Positions 32,622 to 44,399 of a stretch of DNA of 64,000 nucleotides are shown piece after piece. The notes beneath the pieces were generated by a model. The model ran no database searches, was not told the DNA's origin, and was given only the letters and a program-made list of their open reading frames with translations. The DNA is from Nothopassalora personata. Lineage: Eukaryota > Ascomycota > Dothideomycetes > Mycosphaerellales > Mycosphaerellaceae. The translations under genes were made by a program, and so were the position numbers. The stretch lies in NCBI GenBank assembly GCA_033816765.1, contig CM066290.1, forward strand, positions 1,240,001 to 1,304,000, given 5' to 3'. The stretch's first letter is position 1; the number at the start of each line of letters is the position of its first letter.

Positions 32622-34294
32622 AGTTTCGAAAGTCTCCTAGAAAGTAGGGACAGTATTTGTGCACCCAGGGACCATTAGCACCCTGTCGAGCACCAAGGGA
32701 AGAAACACAACACGACCCGAATCATCGTCACAGGGAAAGGCAATACAGGAACGGGAACAAAAGTCAACGGCAGGCACACGATGCGACAAGGAGAGCTCTT
32801 CCAAGATTCGCCAAGCTGACATCATGGCGCAGATCAATTGACCAAAGCAACAGGGATCATATATGCATGTGATTAGAGGGAGAGATGTGATGACTGCCAG
32901 CGGTAGATGATACTAGTGCTGTCTTGTAAATACTATACATGCTCAAGGAAGCCTTTGACCTGATCCATGTCAAGGAGCATCTCTCTATTTTCCGCTTTGC
33001 AGGCCGTCTTGTACGACTGACTGCCTGCAATACGTCGTGGATGGTTGCGCTAGAGATGCTTGCGAAAGACAACATGGCATCCGCTCGCCTTTACAACAGC
33101 ACCACGCTCGATTCCTCAAAGACGCAGCGAAAACAATTATCCTGCATGAATTATCCATGCTTTTCCCTACCTTGATGCTTCGAGGCTCGAGCATGCAACT
33201 TATGCCTGATGAATTGTACGTCCTGGATACAGTGCTCGAAATATGCACAGCTGGGCATCTCATTCATTCAATCATGCTATCGTACTCCTAACTCCACCGC
33301 TGTATTCCTGCCTGTCACGTCGTGGTTGATGATGCATTGTAGGTCATCCTCAAAGGTCGGTCGATCCGTCTTGCACAAGTTTGATGGCGGCGCTCGGATA
33401 TACTGTTCTACGACGCTTGTTCGTGCGCCCGGGACTCGCAGTCGTAATCGTGTCGCTTATCTGAAGCAGTTGAATCCGCAGCATCTGAAGCGGAATGGGT
33501 TGCGTCGAACACCATGGCGGTCAACAGTGACACCACCGCCGGCGTGCTTGCCGCCCCAGTTCTGGGTGATGGTTAGTATGTGATCACAGAGCCGTGGTGC
33601 GATGTACGCATACCTTGGTGAATAGGAAAGGCATTGTTGATGTTCAGCTGGATGCTACTTCGATATGTCTTTGAAGGGTGTGATGTGTCGCAGTTCTGTT
33701 GTCGGATGGCACAGGGTATTGATTGTCCTAGGACAGGGAGCTGCTTTTGTAGATGGTTGTCGCGTGTCTCAGGAGAGATAGTGTCACAGCCACCTTCGAA
33801 AACGTGCCTGCCACATCGTCAACGCACTGGCCAAGGCCATCGAAACAGGCAATTGCGCTGCGGCCAAGTGCCAGCCAAGGCCATACAGATCAAGTTTCCA
33901 CCTCGCGTCGCAGAATGATAATAACGACGTCATGATCAGGCGCACAGCCATAGCTTGAGCCACAGATGAGCAAGGATCTCGATATGCACATGTGGCGCGA
34001 GCTGTGTTGTGACCGGAGGCAGGTGCGACACGCAGGATCACATGACCTTACGGTAAGGTCCCGCTGCAGATGAACTTCATCTCGAACATCCACCAACGCC
34101 ACACACCGCGACCCACAATCTCGAAATCTCGTGACGGGGCCATATTCGCAACACCAGTCTCACGCGCCGCTGCATCCCGCCCTTGGCCGCCCTTGGCGTT
34201 GGTCTGGACCCATTGGCCACACGCAAGTAAGTGATTGAGTGTTCCTGGAGGTGGACCACAGGAACGAGGTCGCGTATTACCATCCGTCGCCGCC
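32622..34294. other. Intergenic region between divergent genes
   Basis: This 1.67-kb stretch separates the uniporter start (minus) and PFS2 start (plus). Several short frames exist, the longest plus-strand one at 33209-33583, but none shows a domain or splice-consistent extension that I could support. Confidence 0.45.
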
Positions 34295-36321
34295 ATGGAG
34301 CGCGACTTTCAAGGCGATCATGGCGGCTTTGAGCGCGACGGACACTCGCGTCCACGCGGCAGACCCAACCGACGTAAGTGCTGCAACCTCTTTGTTTGTA
34401 GCATATCGATAGACTCTGGAATGCAAACGACTTGCTGTACAATGTCTCTCCATGTCTTTTCAACATCACGAATGGGCCGGCACCGTCATGGAATCACCCC
34501 AAGATAGAGCCCTTTCACTGCGACTGCCCAGTCGCTCGTTTTTGCCTCGAGCACAACGTATATTTCCAAAACAATGCTGACATTTGCGCTCATCCAGGCA
34601 ATGCGACAGACATCGGAACTACATATGTCAACTTTCTCGGCAACCGGCGGGCTCCTGGCCGGGTCACACGAGGCTTCGAGGCCGAGAGACCAGTGCCAAG
34701 CTACATCGCCAACATGCTCCCACCCATCGCTCGCAGGGGCAGACCCGCCGACTCCATACCAGCTAAGCATCTTCATACCGCGTTCAACAAGGTCAGGCAC
34801 CATGTCACCGCCGTCAAGTGGACGCCAGAAGGCCGCCGCCTCTTGACTGGGTCGACTAGTGGCGAGTTCACGTTGTGGAACGGCACAGGCTTCAACTTCG
34901 AGACCATCATGCAAGCGCACGATGTGGCCATCCAGTGTGTCGAGTACTCTCACAACGACGAGTTTCTCGTTTCCGGTGATGTCGACGGCATCGTCAAGTA
35001 CTGGCAGACCAATTTCAACAACATCCAGGAGATTCAGGCTCACCAAGACAAGATCAGGGATCTAACATTTGCCCCCACGGACACCAAATTCGCCACCGCA
35101 TCTGATGATCAGACTGTCAAGATCTTCGACTTCAACACTGGCGATGAGCAGACTACGTTGACGGGTCACGGCTGGGATGTTAAGAGTGTCGACTGGCACC
35201 CCACGAAAGGTCTCCTCGCTAGTAGCGGCAAGGACCACCAGGTCAAGCTTTGGGACCCACGCAACGGCCGAGCACTCACATCACTGATGGGCCACAAGAA
35301 CACTGTACACATGGTGCGCTTCGAGCCTAGCAATGGCGTCCTTCTCGCATCATGTGCTCGAGACTCCGTCCGCGTCTTTGACATCCGCATGATGCGCGAC
35401 GTCTTCCTCCTCAAGGGCCACGAAAAGGACGTCAACTCCCTCGTCTGGCATCCCTTCCACTCCTCTCTCCTCACCACCGGCGGCAGCTCTGGCGAAATGA
35501 ACCACTACCTCCTCGACGAGCAGAACAACGCCTCCCATGGCGCACCCTCCACGCTCTCACCTTACGACTCCAAGAACCCCACAGAAGCACCGGCACAAGC
35601 CATCTGGCCCGCCCACGAACTCCAAGCAGCCCACGACTGGAGCATCTGGAGCATGGACTGGCACCCCATGGGTCACATTCTCGCCTCCGGCTCCAACGAC
35701 AAAGCCACTCGCTTCTGGACCCGACCGCGCCCAGGCGAGGACAGCTACATGAAAGACAAGTATCACATCGGACAAGAAGAAGCCGAGAAGCAAGGCACTT
35801 TCAACAAGAAAGCCGCCCGTGAGGAGGAAGAGGCAGAAGTGGACGACGACGAGGACGCAATCGACGATCAGGCCCAGCAATCCACCTTGCCGGGTCTGAT
35901 ATCCAAGTCCAAGATCCCAGGTCTCGGCGCAGCAGCAACTCCAGCTTTCGCACCACCCTTCCCCGGCCACGGCCCACAACCAGGTCAACAAGCACCCTCT
36001 TTCCTGCCACCTGCGGCTCCCTCCCCCGAAGAATTGGCAGCTCTCTACCAGCGGTTCGGCGGTCAACTACCGCCTCCAGGCCAATTTCCCCCTCCCCCTC
36101 CCCCTCCCCCTCCCTTCCAAGGTCTTCCAACAGGTTTTGCACCACCGCAAGGCTACCCGCCCTCATTTGGCGACAGTCTTCCCGGCATGGGCCAAGCTCA
36201 GCGACCACCGAGTAGTAGCGGAGGCGGAACTAGCAGTATCCGCAAGCGCGGCCCACTACCTGATCAAGCGGAGGCGCTCAAGCAGGAGCAGAGGGCAGGG
36301 AGATATACTAAGGCGAGGTAG
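34295..36321 (+). CDS. pfs2: Polyadenylation factor subunit 2 (WD40, WDR33/Pfs2 family)
   Basis: Part of the cleavage and polyadenylation factor, which recognises pre-mRNA 3' ends in the nucleus. Predicted exons are 34295-34373 and 34598-36321 (intron 224 nt, donor GTAAGT, acceptor CATCCAG), giving 600 residues. The join yields a basic N-terminus running into the family block around NRRAPGR and [11 protein letters not shown]. About seven WD40 repeats follow (residues 90-430), for example [15 protein letters not shown]. The C-terminal third is a charged then Pro/Gly-rich tail with polyproline, as in fungal Pfs2. The unspliced frame carries about 55 spurious N-terminal residues. The intron is longer than others in the window, so an extra small exon cannot be excluded. 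Confidence 0.93.
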
Positions 36322-37007
36322 AAGCCAGGCCTTGCGGCCGTATCAGCTGCAAGCTTGGAAGACGTATATATATATATATATATATATATATGGATGTATG
36401 GATATCAAACGAGTGGTAGTAGGAGCGAGGCGTCTTGATAGCGGTGACAAGGGAAAAGCGCACTGCACTATTCAGCAATTCGAGGCAAGGTCGGCTTTGG
36501 AAATTCTCCCTTTGGAAGGCGAGACTCGTAGCGAATGCACTCTTATTGAGTAGAAGGCGTTCATGTAGCAACTTTGCTCGCGAGAGCTCTTGCTCATCAA
36601 ATGATTATGATGATACAGGTGCGTACCATGAATGCTCTTGATAAGATGGTGCGTAGTGCACTTGCTTCGCTTTATGATTGGAAAGAGGCTAAAGTTCATC
36701 TCATGCCTTCCACGCATGCATCCATTCGACGTGACCGGCGTGCTCTACTTCTCAAGCGAGGTTCATCATAGTCAGCACTGTTCAACTCCTTTGCGCTTCC
36801 ACGTGCCATCGACCTCACACGCGGTGGGCGAGCTCGGCGGGATTTGAGGCTCGGGTCTCGAGTTGCGGTTGTGAAAATCTCTGCGGAGGCGGTCTGGTCT
36901 CTGTTACCAGCGTCAGCCAAAGCAGGCTCGGCGGATGTATCGCTGTGGTCCACAGGGTGATCGTCCGAGTGGTAACGGTCGTGTTATCCAAGATCGTGAC
37001 GACTCTT
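36322..37007. other. Convergent 3' intergenic region
   Basis: Lies between PFS2 and PSY2 stop codons. Contains a TA dinucleotide tract and no recognisable gene. Confidence 0.5.
36365..36391. repeat. (TA)13 microsatellite
   Basis: Thirteen perfect TA units about 45 bp past the PFS2 stop codon. AT-rich 3' flank, possibly part of the terminator region. Confidence 0.95.
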
Positions 37008-39821
37008 TCAGCCACCAACACTACCATGGCCATTCCCGTTCCTCTGCTCTGCTTCACCCGCGTCGACTTTCCCACCCGAGTTGTTGATCGGTTTTATCGC
37101 GTAACGCCCAGGATTGACAGGCCCCTCGTTCTTCACTTTGAGACTCCCCTTCCTCCTAAGAACATGCCCGTGCCCAGGCGACGGACTCTGCTGCTCTTCC
37201 TGCTTGACGCTCTTTGGACTTGAGTCAAACGCATCCTCGCTCGAGCCTTCTAATTTGTCCAACTTGAGTTTCGACGCGCCTAGAGTACTGTTGCTGCCCA
37301 TGGACGCCGAACTGTTTCTGCGCTTCACGCCTCCGCCCATCATCTTGCCCAGCTCGTCGTCGTCGTCTTCGTCCTCGCGGCGTCGTTTAATGGCGACAGG
37401 TTCTGGCGGGCTTTGATGCTGGCCTGTGATCTTCTTCGGTGAGCGGTCTCGTCCTCGTGGAGCATCTTCAGAGGATGCGGTGTTGCTGCTGCTGCTGCTG
37501 CTCTTCTTTTCTTGCTTGATGTCCGGCGAGCTTGCTGTGAGATCCATAAAGTCATCGTCATCTTCATCGTCGTCGGGATAGTCAACCAGAGGTTTCGATG
37601 AGCCGACAGTGTGCCCGTTCGGTAGGCGACTTGATGAAGCGGTAGGTAGCTGAAGCTCGTCATCGTCGCCCAGCATTTCGTCATCGTCATCTTCGCCATT
37701 GAAGTAGGCGTCTTCGTCGGCATCCACCTTCAGCCCACTAAACATTTGACGTCCATGCATCATCCGCCCTCTGAGCGCATCCGGCGTACCAGGTTCAGTC
37801 GTAAAGCTTGTATCTCCTTCAGGATGGGACGCCACATAAGGCTGCTGGAAAGCCTCGTAACGCATCACTATCCCTTGGAAAGTGTTGACATATGTGATGT
37901 TCATGAGTCGATCCCGATATGCTTCAGCCAGATGATAGATGAGCTGTTTGATACCTTCCCGCTTGATGTACTCAAACAGTTCCAAGCAGACACTGTTCAG
38001 TAGATTGTCTCGCGGCATAGTCTCGTAGACAATCTCGATGATGGGTTCAAAGAGGCCATGCTGTATCAGCTGCCGATTGTGAAATTCGTCCTGAAGTCCG
38101 ATGCATGTTCGAAACCACTTAAGCGCGATCAGCTTCATGTACTTCTGCGGACATCGTAAGAGCTGCGCTATCCTCGAATGCAAGTTCTCCGATAAGATGA
38201 ACAGTTTGCTTTGATACGCATGTTGCCGCACAAAAAAGCATAGCACTTCGACCAGATGCGTGTAAAGGCTCGTCTCCTGCACGGTCAGACCGACCATGGT
38301 CGTTCGCTTCTCCAAGTCCTTGAGCGGCTGGAATAAGCGTTTTGCGCCCTCATCGTAGAAGTTCTGAATGAAAGCCTGGACCTGAGGTGGGATCCTCATA
38401 CCGTGGTGCTCGCCGCCTGGACCACCCCGCTTCATGACATCCTGCCCTCCCGTTCGGCTCATGACTTCCATCCCAGCACTACTGGACGAAGGGTCAAGCA
38501 GGATCTTGAGCGCGTCGGCCATTTGACTCTTGACACCGAGGTCAATCTCAACCAGCAGGAGCTCGATCAAAGTATCTGTAAGCGGAACAGTCTTTTCGCT
38601 GATCGACTTGAAGATTTGACTCCGCACGAGATGAGCGTCGTGGTCGATCAATGACACCAATATGTCCGTGCCTGCAACTCGCACACCGGGGTCCTGATTC
38701 CGCAAAGCGAAAGTGATGACTTTGAAGAGTCCATGGTGGATGAAGTTGTGGTACAGCTGCGCCCGGGATGGCGCCTGAATGTTTTTCGACACTGCACAAC
38801 AATTCTGAATAAACAGCACGGCATCCTTTTTCCGTCGCGCTTCCGCATCAGCATCTTCGAAGATCCCGAAAAGCTGCTGTAGAAAATGTGGATTCGATTG
38901 TATGTGGTTCACAATATCAACCTGGTGGAAGAATATGAGCGAGTTCAGGACAGAGAAAGTTGGATCGTCCAGGATACGCGCCAGCACGACATCTTTCAGG
39001 TATAGCAGACGATAGGTATAGTGGATCTTCCTCTTGATCTCCTGGTGCTCGAACTTGACGACTTCCTTGAACTTGGACGTGTCCGAGAGATAGCGCCGGT
39101 GGTCTGCACGGTGCGAAGGGAAGTCGGGGTCGTATTCCAGAGCGCCCACCACGCCCATGATGGCCTGGTCAGTCACGACATACTCTATGATGGACGTGTC
39201 GTTCAGCAGGATCAGGTGCTTCATGATGGTACACAGTCGATGTAGCTCCTGCGTCGCGCACTTCTCCTCGGCTTGTTCGACCAGAGCACCCACTCGGAGG
39301 ATGTACATCTGCTCTGGACTCATGACGAACTTGGCTAGAGCGTCTCGCCCGGCCGGTGTTTGTGATGCACCTCGGATTGCTTCCACGACCTCTTCCAGCT
39401 TTCCGAGCGCAGGTTCCGGTAAGGTGACTTGGTGCACGGGATCGCCCAGGTCGTCAGATATGCCATCTTCCTGCACCAGGCGCGACTGGATGTCGCTCAC
39501 GAACTCCCATATACGCGTGCATCCCTCGGCCTCTTGGAACGACAGCGCCATGTCCACACCGCTCGTCTCGGTCCAGACGATGAGCGTCTCCTGCTGTTTC
39601 TGGTATCCATCGTCTTTCGTTATCCGCGTCTCCAGCAGTGTGCGATCGGGCTCTTCCTCGCTGGTCACGACCACGCGCGCATCGAGCAGCTCCGGCGGGG
39701 CCTGCGGGCTGCTGAAGACGCTGCCGACGCAGAATCCCGTGCCGCGATCATACCAGTCGTTGTTCTTGAGCTCGTACACTTTGACCCGTCTCTTATCGTT
39801 GGACGCAGCCGCGAGCGCCAT
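37008..39821 (-). CDS. psy2: Serine/threonine protein phosphatase 4 regulatory subunit 3 (Psy2/SMEK)
   Basis: Targets the PP4 catalytic subunit to substrates, including DNA-damage checkpoint proteins, in the nucleus. 937 residues from ATG 39821; codons upstream in frame lack an ATG. The N-terminal Ran-binding/EVH1-like PH domain (about residues 5-110) contains KRRVKVYELKNNDWYDRGTG. The SMEK domain of helical repeats spans about 165-610 (conserved runs such as LLYLKDVVLARILDD, FVRQHAYQSKLF, GLQDEFHNRQLIQ). The C-terminal third is disordered, with acidic patches, a serine run and KRRRE/KRRN basic motifs, plausibly nuclear-localisation signals. This layout matches fungal Psy2. Confidence 0.95.
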   Translation of the reverse strand: MALAAASNDKRRVKVYELKNNDWYDRGTGFCVGSVFSSPQAPPELLDARVVVTSEEEPDRTLLETRITKDDGYQKQQETLIVWTETSGVDMALSFQEAEGCTRIWEFVSDIQSRLVQEDGISDDLGDPVHQVTLPEPALGKLEEVVEAIRGASQTPAGRDALAKFVMSPEQMYILRVGALVEQAEEKCATQELHRLCTIMKHLILLNDTSIIEYVVTDQAIMGVVGALEYDPDFPSHRADHRRYLSDTSKFKEVVKFEHQEIKRKIHYTYRLLYLKDVVLARILDDPTFSVLNSLIFFHQVDIVNHIQSNPHFLQQLFGIFEDADAEARRKKDAVLFIQNCCAVSKNIQAPSRAQLYHNFIHHGLFKVITFALRNQDPGVRVAGTDILVSLIDHDAHLVRSQIFKSISEKTVPLTDTLIELLLVEIDLGVKSQMADALKILLDPSSSSAGMEVMSRTGGQDVMKRGGPGGEHHGMRIPPQVQAFIQNFYDEGAKRLFQPLKDLEKRTTMVGLTVQETSLYTHLVEVLCFFVRQHAYQSKLFILSENLHSRIAQLLRCPQKYMKLIALKWFRTCIGLQDEFHNRQLIQHGLFEPIIEIVYETMPRDNLLNSVCLELFEYIKREGIKQLIYHLAEAYRDRLMNITYVNTFQGIVMRYEAFQQPYVASHPEGDTSFTTEPGTPDALRGRMMHGRQMFSGLKVDADEDAYFNGEDDDDEMLGDDDELQLPTASSSRLPNGHTVGSSKPLVDYPDDDEDDDDFMDLTASSPDIKQEKKSSSSSSNTASSEDAPRGRDRSPKKITGQHQSPPEPVAIKRRREDEDDDDELGKMMGGGVKRRNSSASMGSNSTLGASKLKLDKLEGSSEDAFDSSPKSVKQEEQQSPSPGHGHVLRRKGSLKVKNEGPVNPGRYAIKPINNSGGKVDAGEAEQRNGNGHGSVGG

Positions 39822-40671
39822 GTTCGCGTCGCACTGCAAGTCCTCGCCGCCTGCTCATCCGCATCAGAGCGCAATGCGCCGCCACGGACAAGCCTGTTCA
39901 CGCGCCACGCACGCCAAGAATACAAGAGTGCTATGGTGCCCCGCGTCCAGCGCAGTGCAATTCTTCTACACAACGTCTGTTTGGTGTTTGAGATATACCT
40001 GCAGTACCGTATACCGTTATGCAGGGTGGCGGCTAAACCCTTGTGCCCAATTCGTCCAGGCCTCGCGGGGGGGGGGGGGGGGGGGGGGGGGGTTCGCGCG
40101 CACTCGCTGTCGCGTGTTGAATGGATACGGACGGCAGCCTGTGTCCTCGTATATACAGCAGCGGAAAAGATGCGCTGTGAATGTGTCGTGTGCGGGTGGT
40201 CGTTGCTGTGAGGTCGGTCGCGCTCGATGCGATGATGCGATGCGATGAGAGAAACTGCCCGAGTTTCAGACACCGGCTTTACCCGGACGACAGCTGTATC
40301 CTCGCCACATGCAGCAACATCCTTTTACAACACTCCCGACCGAGTTGAGGCTATACTCTTGCCCAGGCTGCGGCCACAACGTAGACAGGGACGTGCAGTA
40401 TCCGAAATTGACTTCAAAACACGACTACAAAAGCCATCAAGCGCCCAGTCATCGGTGGAAAAGCTACGATGACGCGATACTCCGTGCCACGAAACGGCAG
40501 GCTATTGTTAGACTTGGTACCACTGCCATGGTCTCGACCCTGAATGGTCGGCATTGACATTCCAGACACACGTTGGTAGGAATGGTGGATAAAGCCTTCG
40601 TGCGGTCGTTCATGTCTTCATACCAAACATATATCAGTCTTGACGCCTCCAACCCCAAGGCACCAGACACC
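39822..40671. other. Intergenic, PSY2 upstream region
   Basis: Between two minus-strand genes. It holds a 26-G run (40067-40092). Plus-strand frames of up to about 80 codons have no family resemblance. Confidence 0.5.
40067..40092. repeat. G26 homopolymer
   Basis: Twenty-six consecutive G residues about 245 bp upstream of the PSY2 start codon, on the strand opposite the gene (so C-rich in the sense of transcription). Could form a G-quadruplex. The exact length may be an assembly estimate. Confidence 0.9.
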
Positions 40672-42273
40672 CTATGTCACAGTCGCATTGAGTTTCAACC
40701 CCAATGCAGGCCACTCCGGCCTTTGTCCAGCTTGCCCATACTTGGCCTGCCACGCGAAAAAGTACGCCAGCGCCGCCAACGGCTGCCCAAAGATACAGAA
40801 ACTCAGCCAGAAAGTCAGATTCCCAGCCAATGTCGCGTGATGACCTTTGCCTCCGAACTTTTTGATCAAATCCGTCAAGATGATCAGTGGTATCTGTCCA
40901 AGCATACCCCAAAAGGCAACGCCGAGGATATTGTGAGTGGGCACGCCGATAAGAGCTTCGTGCAGGATGCCCGAGAAAGTGAATGTCAGGATCTGAGCTA
41001 CGACACGAGGCACACCGCGGCCGACCATGGGCGAGTAGATGTGTCGCTTCATGAAGTGGGTTACTGGCTTGTTCCAGCTCGTCCAGTATGATCTAACGTC
41101 CGAGCTGTTCCACCAGTCGCCGTAGAACTCTCTATCGCCAAAGCGCATGATCTCTGCAAGTGCATTCAGGAACGATTGGAAGAGCGCGAAGAAACCAGCC
41201 AGCCAGCAGACTAGACTGATGGTGCTCAACTTCATGACCCGCTCCAGGATGTTGAAGCCGTGCAGCTTCGAGATATCGTCCAAGCTGTTCTGCAGCAGAG
41301 GTACCGCGTACTGTGCGCACACAAGCCAGATGATGACGCACAGCAGGAAGAACTCGAAGAGGCGTCGACCGATGAAGTCCCAGCGCCGCTTAGGAGAGCG
41401 AGGGTAGACAGGTTGGTAGACCAGAGTCGGCGCCCACCAGAAGTAGCACAAGTTCTTCATGCTGATATTGCGAGGGTACGGACACTCCCTGTACAGCGGC
41501 GGTAGCTCATCCTCACTCATATCTTGCCGAACATAGGCGTGTCGCAGGTCACGGTTGGTGAAAGCGTAGGAGCAGACTTTGAGCCAGACCACGACAGCGT
41601 GCAGCTCGGTGATGACACCGAGCCCCGGGTTGTGTATCCAGTAATATACAACATACGTTGCGAATGCTAACATGAAAGTCGCGTTCATGGCATGGCACCA
41701 AGCTATTACTTTCCAAGTCGAGAACCAGGCCTTCGACCGCTTCTTGTCCGCCTTCTTAATCTCTCCCGCTTGCACGCTGTGCCCGTACCCATTCTCTTGC
41801 CTCTTCTTCCTCGCGACTGAGGCAATGGCGTACTTTGAAGCCGCCAGCTCAATCGAGTATGCAATGAACAAATGGCATGGTTCTAATGCGTACAGTATCC
41901 AAAACCAGTGCCAGTCGGTCGGTGCGACTTTCGATCCTGACAGCGTGACGAGAATGCCGTACTTCTTGAAGTTGTCCATCATGAGCCGGACATTGGAGAT
42001 GACGATGACCAGTCCCATGAGGTTCCTAAACCCAAGGGATGAGGGTGCGACAGTGGCATCTCCACTATACAGAGACGCCCGGCCGCTCGAGTGTACCGCA
42101 AAGATGTGCTTGTATCTCTTCGAGGCCCGTCCACTCCTGTGATGTTGCTCATTTATCCGGGCTGGTGAGCCATTGTGCAGTGTTGGTGCGACATTGAATG
42201 TTCCATTCGCTGGAAGGTGAACATGGCCGTTACCGTTGGGCAGCTCGATAGATGTCGTCGCCGCAGACTCCAT
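40672..42273 (-). CDS. DGAT1-like acyl-CoA acyltransferase (MBOAT)
   Basis: A membrane-bound O-acyltransferase of the DGAT1/ACAT group that would esterify diacylglycerol, or possibly sterol, with acyl-CoA in the ER for lipid droplets. 533 residues. The N-terminus is polar (about 70 residues), and about eight hydrophobic segments follow. The FYGDWWN block, the acyl-CoA-binding signature of this group, is near residue 382. The catalytic histidine lies in SGILHEALIG near residue 438. The block with MKNLCYFWWAPTLVYQ resembles DGAT1 more than sterol acyltransferases, which is the reason for the call. The ARE2-type alternative remains open. Confidence 0.88.
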   Translation of the reverse strand: MESAATTSIELPNGNGHVHLPANGTFNVAPTLHNGSPARINEQHHRSGRASKRYKHIFAVHSSGRASLYSGDATVAPSSLGFRNLMGLVIVISNVRLMMDNFKKYGILVTLSGSKVAPTDWHWFWILYALEPCHLFIAYSIELAASKYAIASVARKKRQENGYGHSVQAGEIKKADKKRSKAWFSTWKVIAWCHAMNATFMLAFATYVVYYWIHNPGLGVITELHAVVVWLKVCSYAFTNRDLRHAYVRQDMSEDELPPLYRECPYPRNISMKNLCYFWWAPTLVYQPVYPRSPKRRWDFIGRRLFEFFLLCVIIWLVCAQYAVPLLQNSLDDISKLHGFNILERVMKLSTISLVCWLAGFFALFQSFLNALAEIMRFGDREFYGDWWNSSDVRSYWTSWNKPVTHFMKRHIYSPMVGRGVPRVVAQILTFTFSGILHEALIGVPTHNILGVAFWGMLGQIPLIILTDLIKKFGGKGHHATLAGNLTFWLSFCIFGQPLAALAYFFAWQAKYGQAGQRPEWPALGLKLNATVT

Positions 42274-43283
42274 GGTGGGAGTAAGTCCGATGGTAGGTCT
42301 CGTCGTCCTTCAGACAATGTTGCCGCGATGCCAAGGGTGGCTCGACGAGGAGGCGTAAGCTTCCCCAGTACCGTCGTCCTTGGTGGAATATTGGTTGCAA
42401 TGCTGTCGCAGCGCTCCAAAGGCAATCAAGGTCGGATCAAAGGCCGTATGACATTGACTTCAATAGTCCCTGCAGAGGAGATAGCACCTGGATAAGCGAA
42501 CATGGTTGAGTTGACAGACGCCCGTTAAGTTGAGCTGAAGACCAGCGTGCACTTGCAGTTGTTGAGGTGGACCTTGGTACGCGAATCCTGATGAGGACGG
42601 ATTTGTGCAGGTGTTATGTTATGCAGAGATATGCACAACATCCCGTCCTCCTTCTCAAACATCGTTCACACTTGCATTCGTTCCCCTGACTACAGCAGCG
42701 ATCGAGATGTTTGTCGCCTGACAAACTATTGAGCCAAGCTCCGCACAGATGGCGATGCAGGCGATGTCCAGGTCAACGGGAAGGCTGATAAGGGTAACCT
42801 CAAATGGCTATGCCGTGCAGACAAGACTTGGGTCGCTATTATTTCACTGGTTGGCATTGGCGAAAAAAGTTCTCCTGCCGGGCGAGAGATCCTACCGTCC
42901 AAGATAAGGTGAACGAAGCCGTCACGGAACTCGACTATACTCGAAATTGAGAATCTCAATTGGGGGGTCATCATGCTGGTTAGGAGACGGCTAATGACAG
43001 CCCACTAAACAGAATCTGAGGAAGCCTTCACTACCTTGGTGAGGAGGGTTGACGTTGTTGCGAGATTTGCTGCACCTCTCCGTTGCCTAAACGCCGGGTC
43101 TGCCTCAAAGCTTCACTCTTTTCTCATTTGGCCACCGCCGCCATGTGGTACGGGCTTAGAGGATTTACTCCGCATGAATCCTTCGATCGACAGGACGAGA
43201 ACAGATTCTGGTTCATACTGAGGTGGTATGCGTTCACTATCTTACAGTCTGAGAGGCTACACTACTTTCCACTATCACCGATC
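42274..43283. other. Intergenic, no supported gene
   Basis: Only short overlapping frames. Holds the acyltransferase promoter. Confidence 0.5.
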
Positions 43284-44069
43284 ATGACCGTTCACGTTCT
43301 CATCACTAGTAGTAAGTCGTGCAAACCATCAACGTGTAGTGCATTCTCATAACATGGCATGAACCGATCCTGGCATTGGTTACGCTACAGCAAAGTCCCT
43401 CACAGCTCTATCAAACCACCACATCTTCACAGCTTGCCGGAATCGTTCGAAAAGCAACGCTGCTGTTAAGGCTTTACAGGCAACCAGCACATCCCCCATT
43501 TCAGTCTCTGGCCTTGAATTCGACGTCGACGACGCCAAGTCCATTGCATCAGCAGCCGAGACCGTCGGCTCTCAGTTCGGACACACCTCAACGTCCTCAT
43601 CAACGACGGGATCTACAACCCTAAGGAATCTCTCGAGGCTCAACTCACCTCCTCTTTCCGCACAAACGTCACCAGACCGGCCCTGATCACTGAGACTTTC
43701 CAACCCCTCCTCCTAAAATCCATCAACCCGTATCTCCTCCACATTGGTAGCGTGCTAGGTTCCTTGGCCTTCATGGCCGAAAACGAATACAGATTGAAGT
43801 GTACAGGGTACCGCACCAGTAAGGCTGCTCAGGCGATGCTTAGTGTTGAACATGCTCAAGAACTTGGGCCTCCGAGGAGCAAGGTGTTTTGTATCTCTCC
43901 TGGCTTGATCGAGTCGAACCTCAGGGGCACGGATGAGGAGACTATGATTGCAGGAGGCAGGGTTGAGAAACCGGAGGCGGCGGCGGAGTCTATTGCACAT
44001 ACATTGAGCGGGAAGAGGAATGAGTATGTTGGCAAGTCTGTAGGAGGGAGTGGAGTTCGGCCTTGGTAA
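43284..44069 (+). pseudogene. Short-chain dehydrogenase/reductase, disrupted
   Basis: Pieces of one SDR lie in different frames. Exon 1 (43284-43311) reads MTVHVLITS and ends at a good donor (GTAAGT). The following acceptor is missing and the glycine-rich NAD(P) motif is broken by about 4 extra nt at 43366-43375, after which GIGYATAKSL resumes. A second frame change occurs near 43580, after the FDVDDAKSI block. Beyond it come INDGIYNPK (the NNAG motif with Asn-Ala lost), the Ser of the catalytic triad in HIGSVLGS, and the YRTSK catalytic Tyr/Lys. The end is at 44069. Length without breaks would be close to a classical SDR of about 245 residues. Sequencing errors could explain one change but not all. 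Confidence 0.75.
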
Positions 44070-44399
44070 TCAGGTATGTGTACAGCGTTTCCGGGCGCTG
44101 GGCCACTGATCATACTGAGTATCTTGGCAAAGTCTCGGAGCCGCAGCACCCCGAATATTGAGCAGCATCGATGATACGAGCTTTCTTTGATGCCAGAATG
44201 GCTCCACTGGCACAGGCGATTTCTCATACCTTCAAGTCCTGCCTATCCCAAATTCCACTTCCATGATTCCTTGGCATCGAGCCAATTTCCAGTCGATACG
44301 CCGTAGCTGTCGCTACGGATACCTTCCCCTTCCCCGCTCTCATGCCACTTGATGATGAATGACTCTTGCCGGTGGAAATGATCGTACCAGGAGCAGTAC

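Noticed and set aside
33209..33583. 124-codon plus-strand frame between the uniporter and PFS2
   Set aside because: Basic, low-information sequence with no recognisable domain; kept as intergenic.
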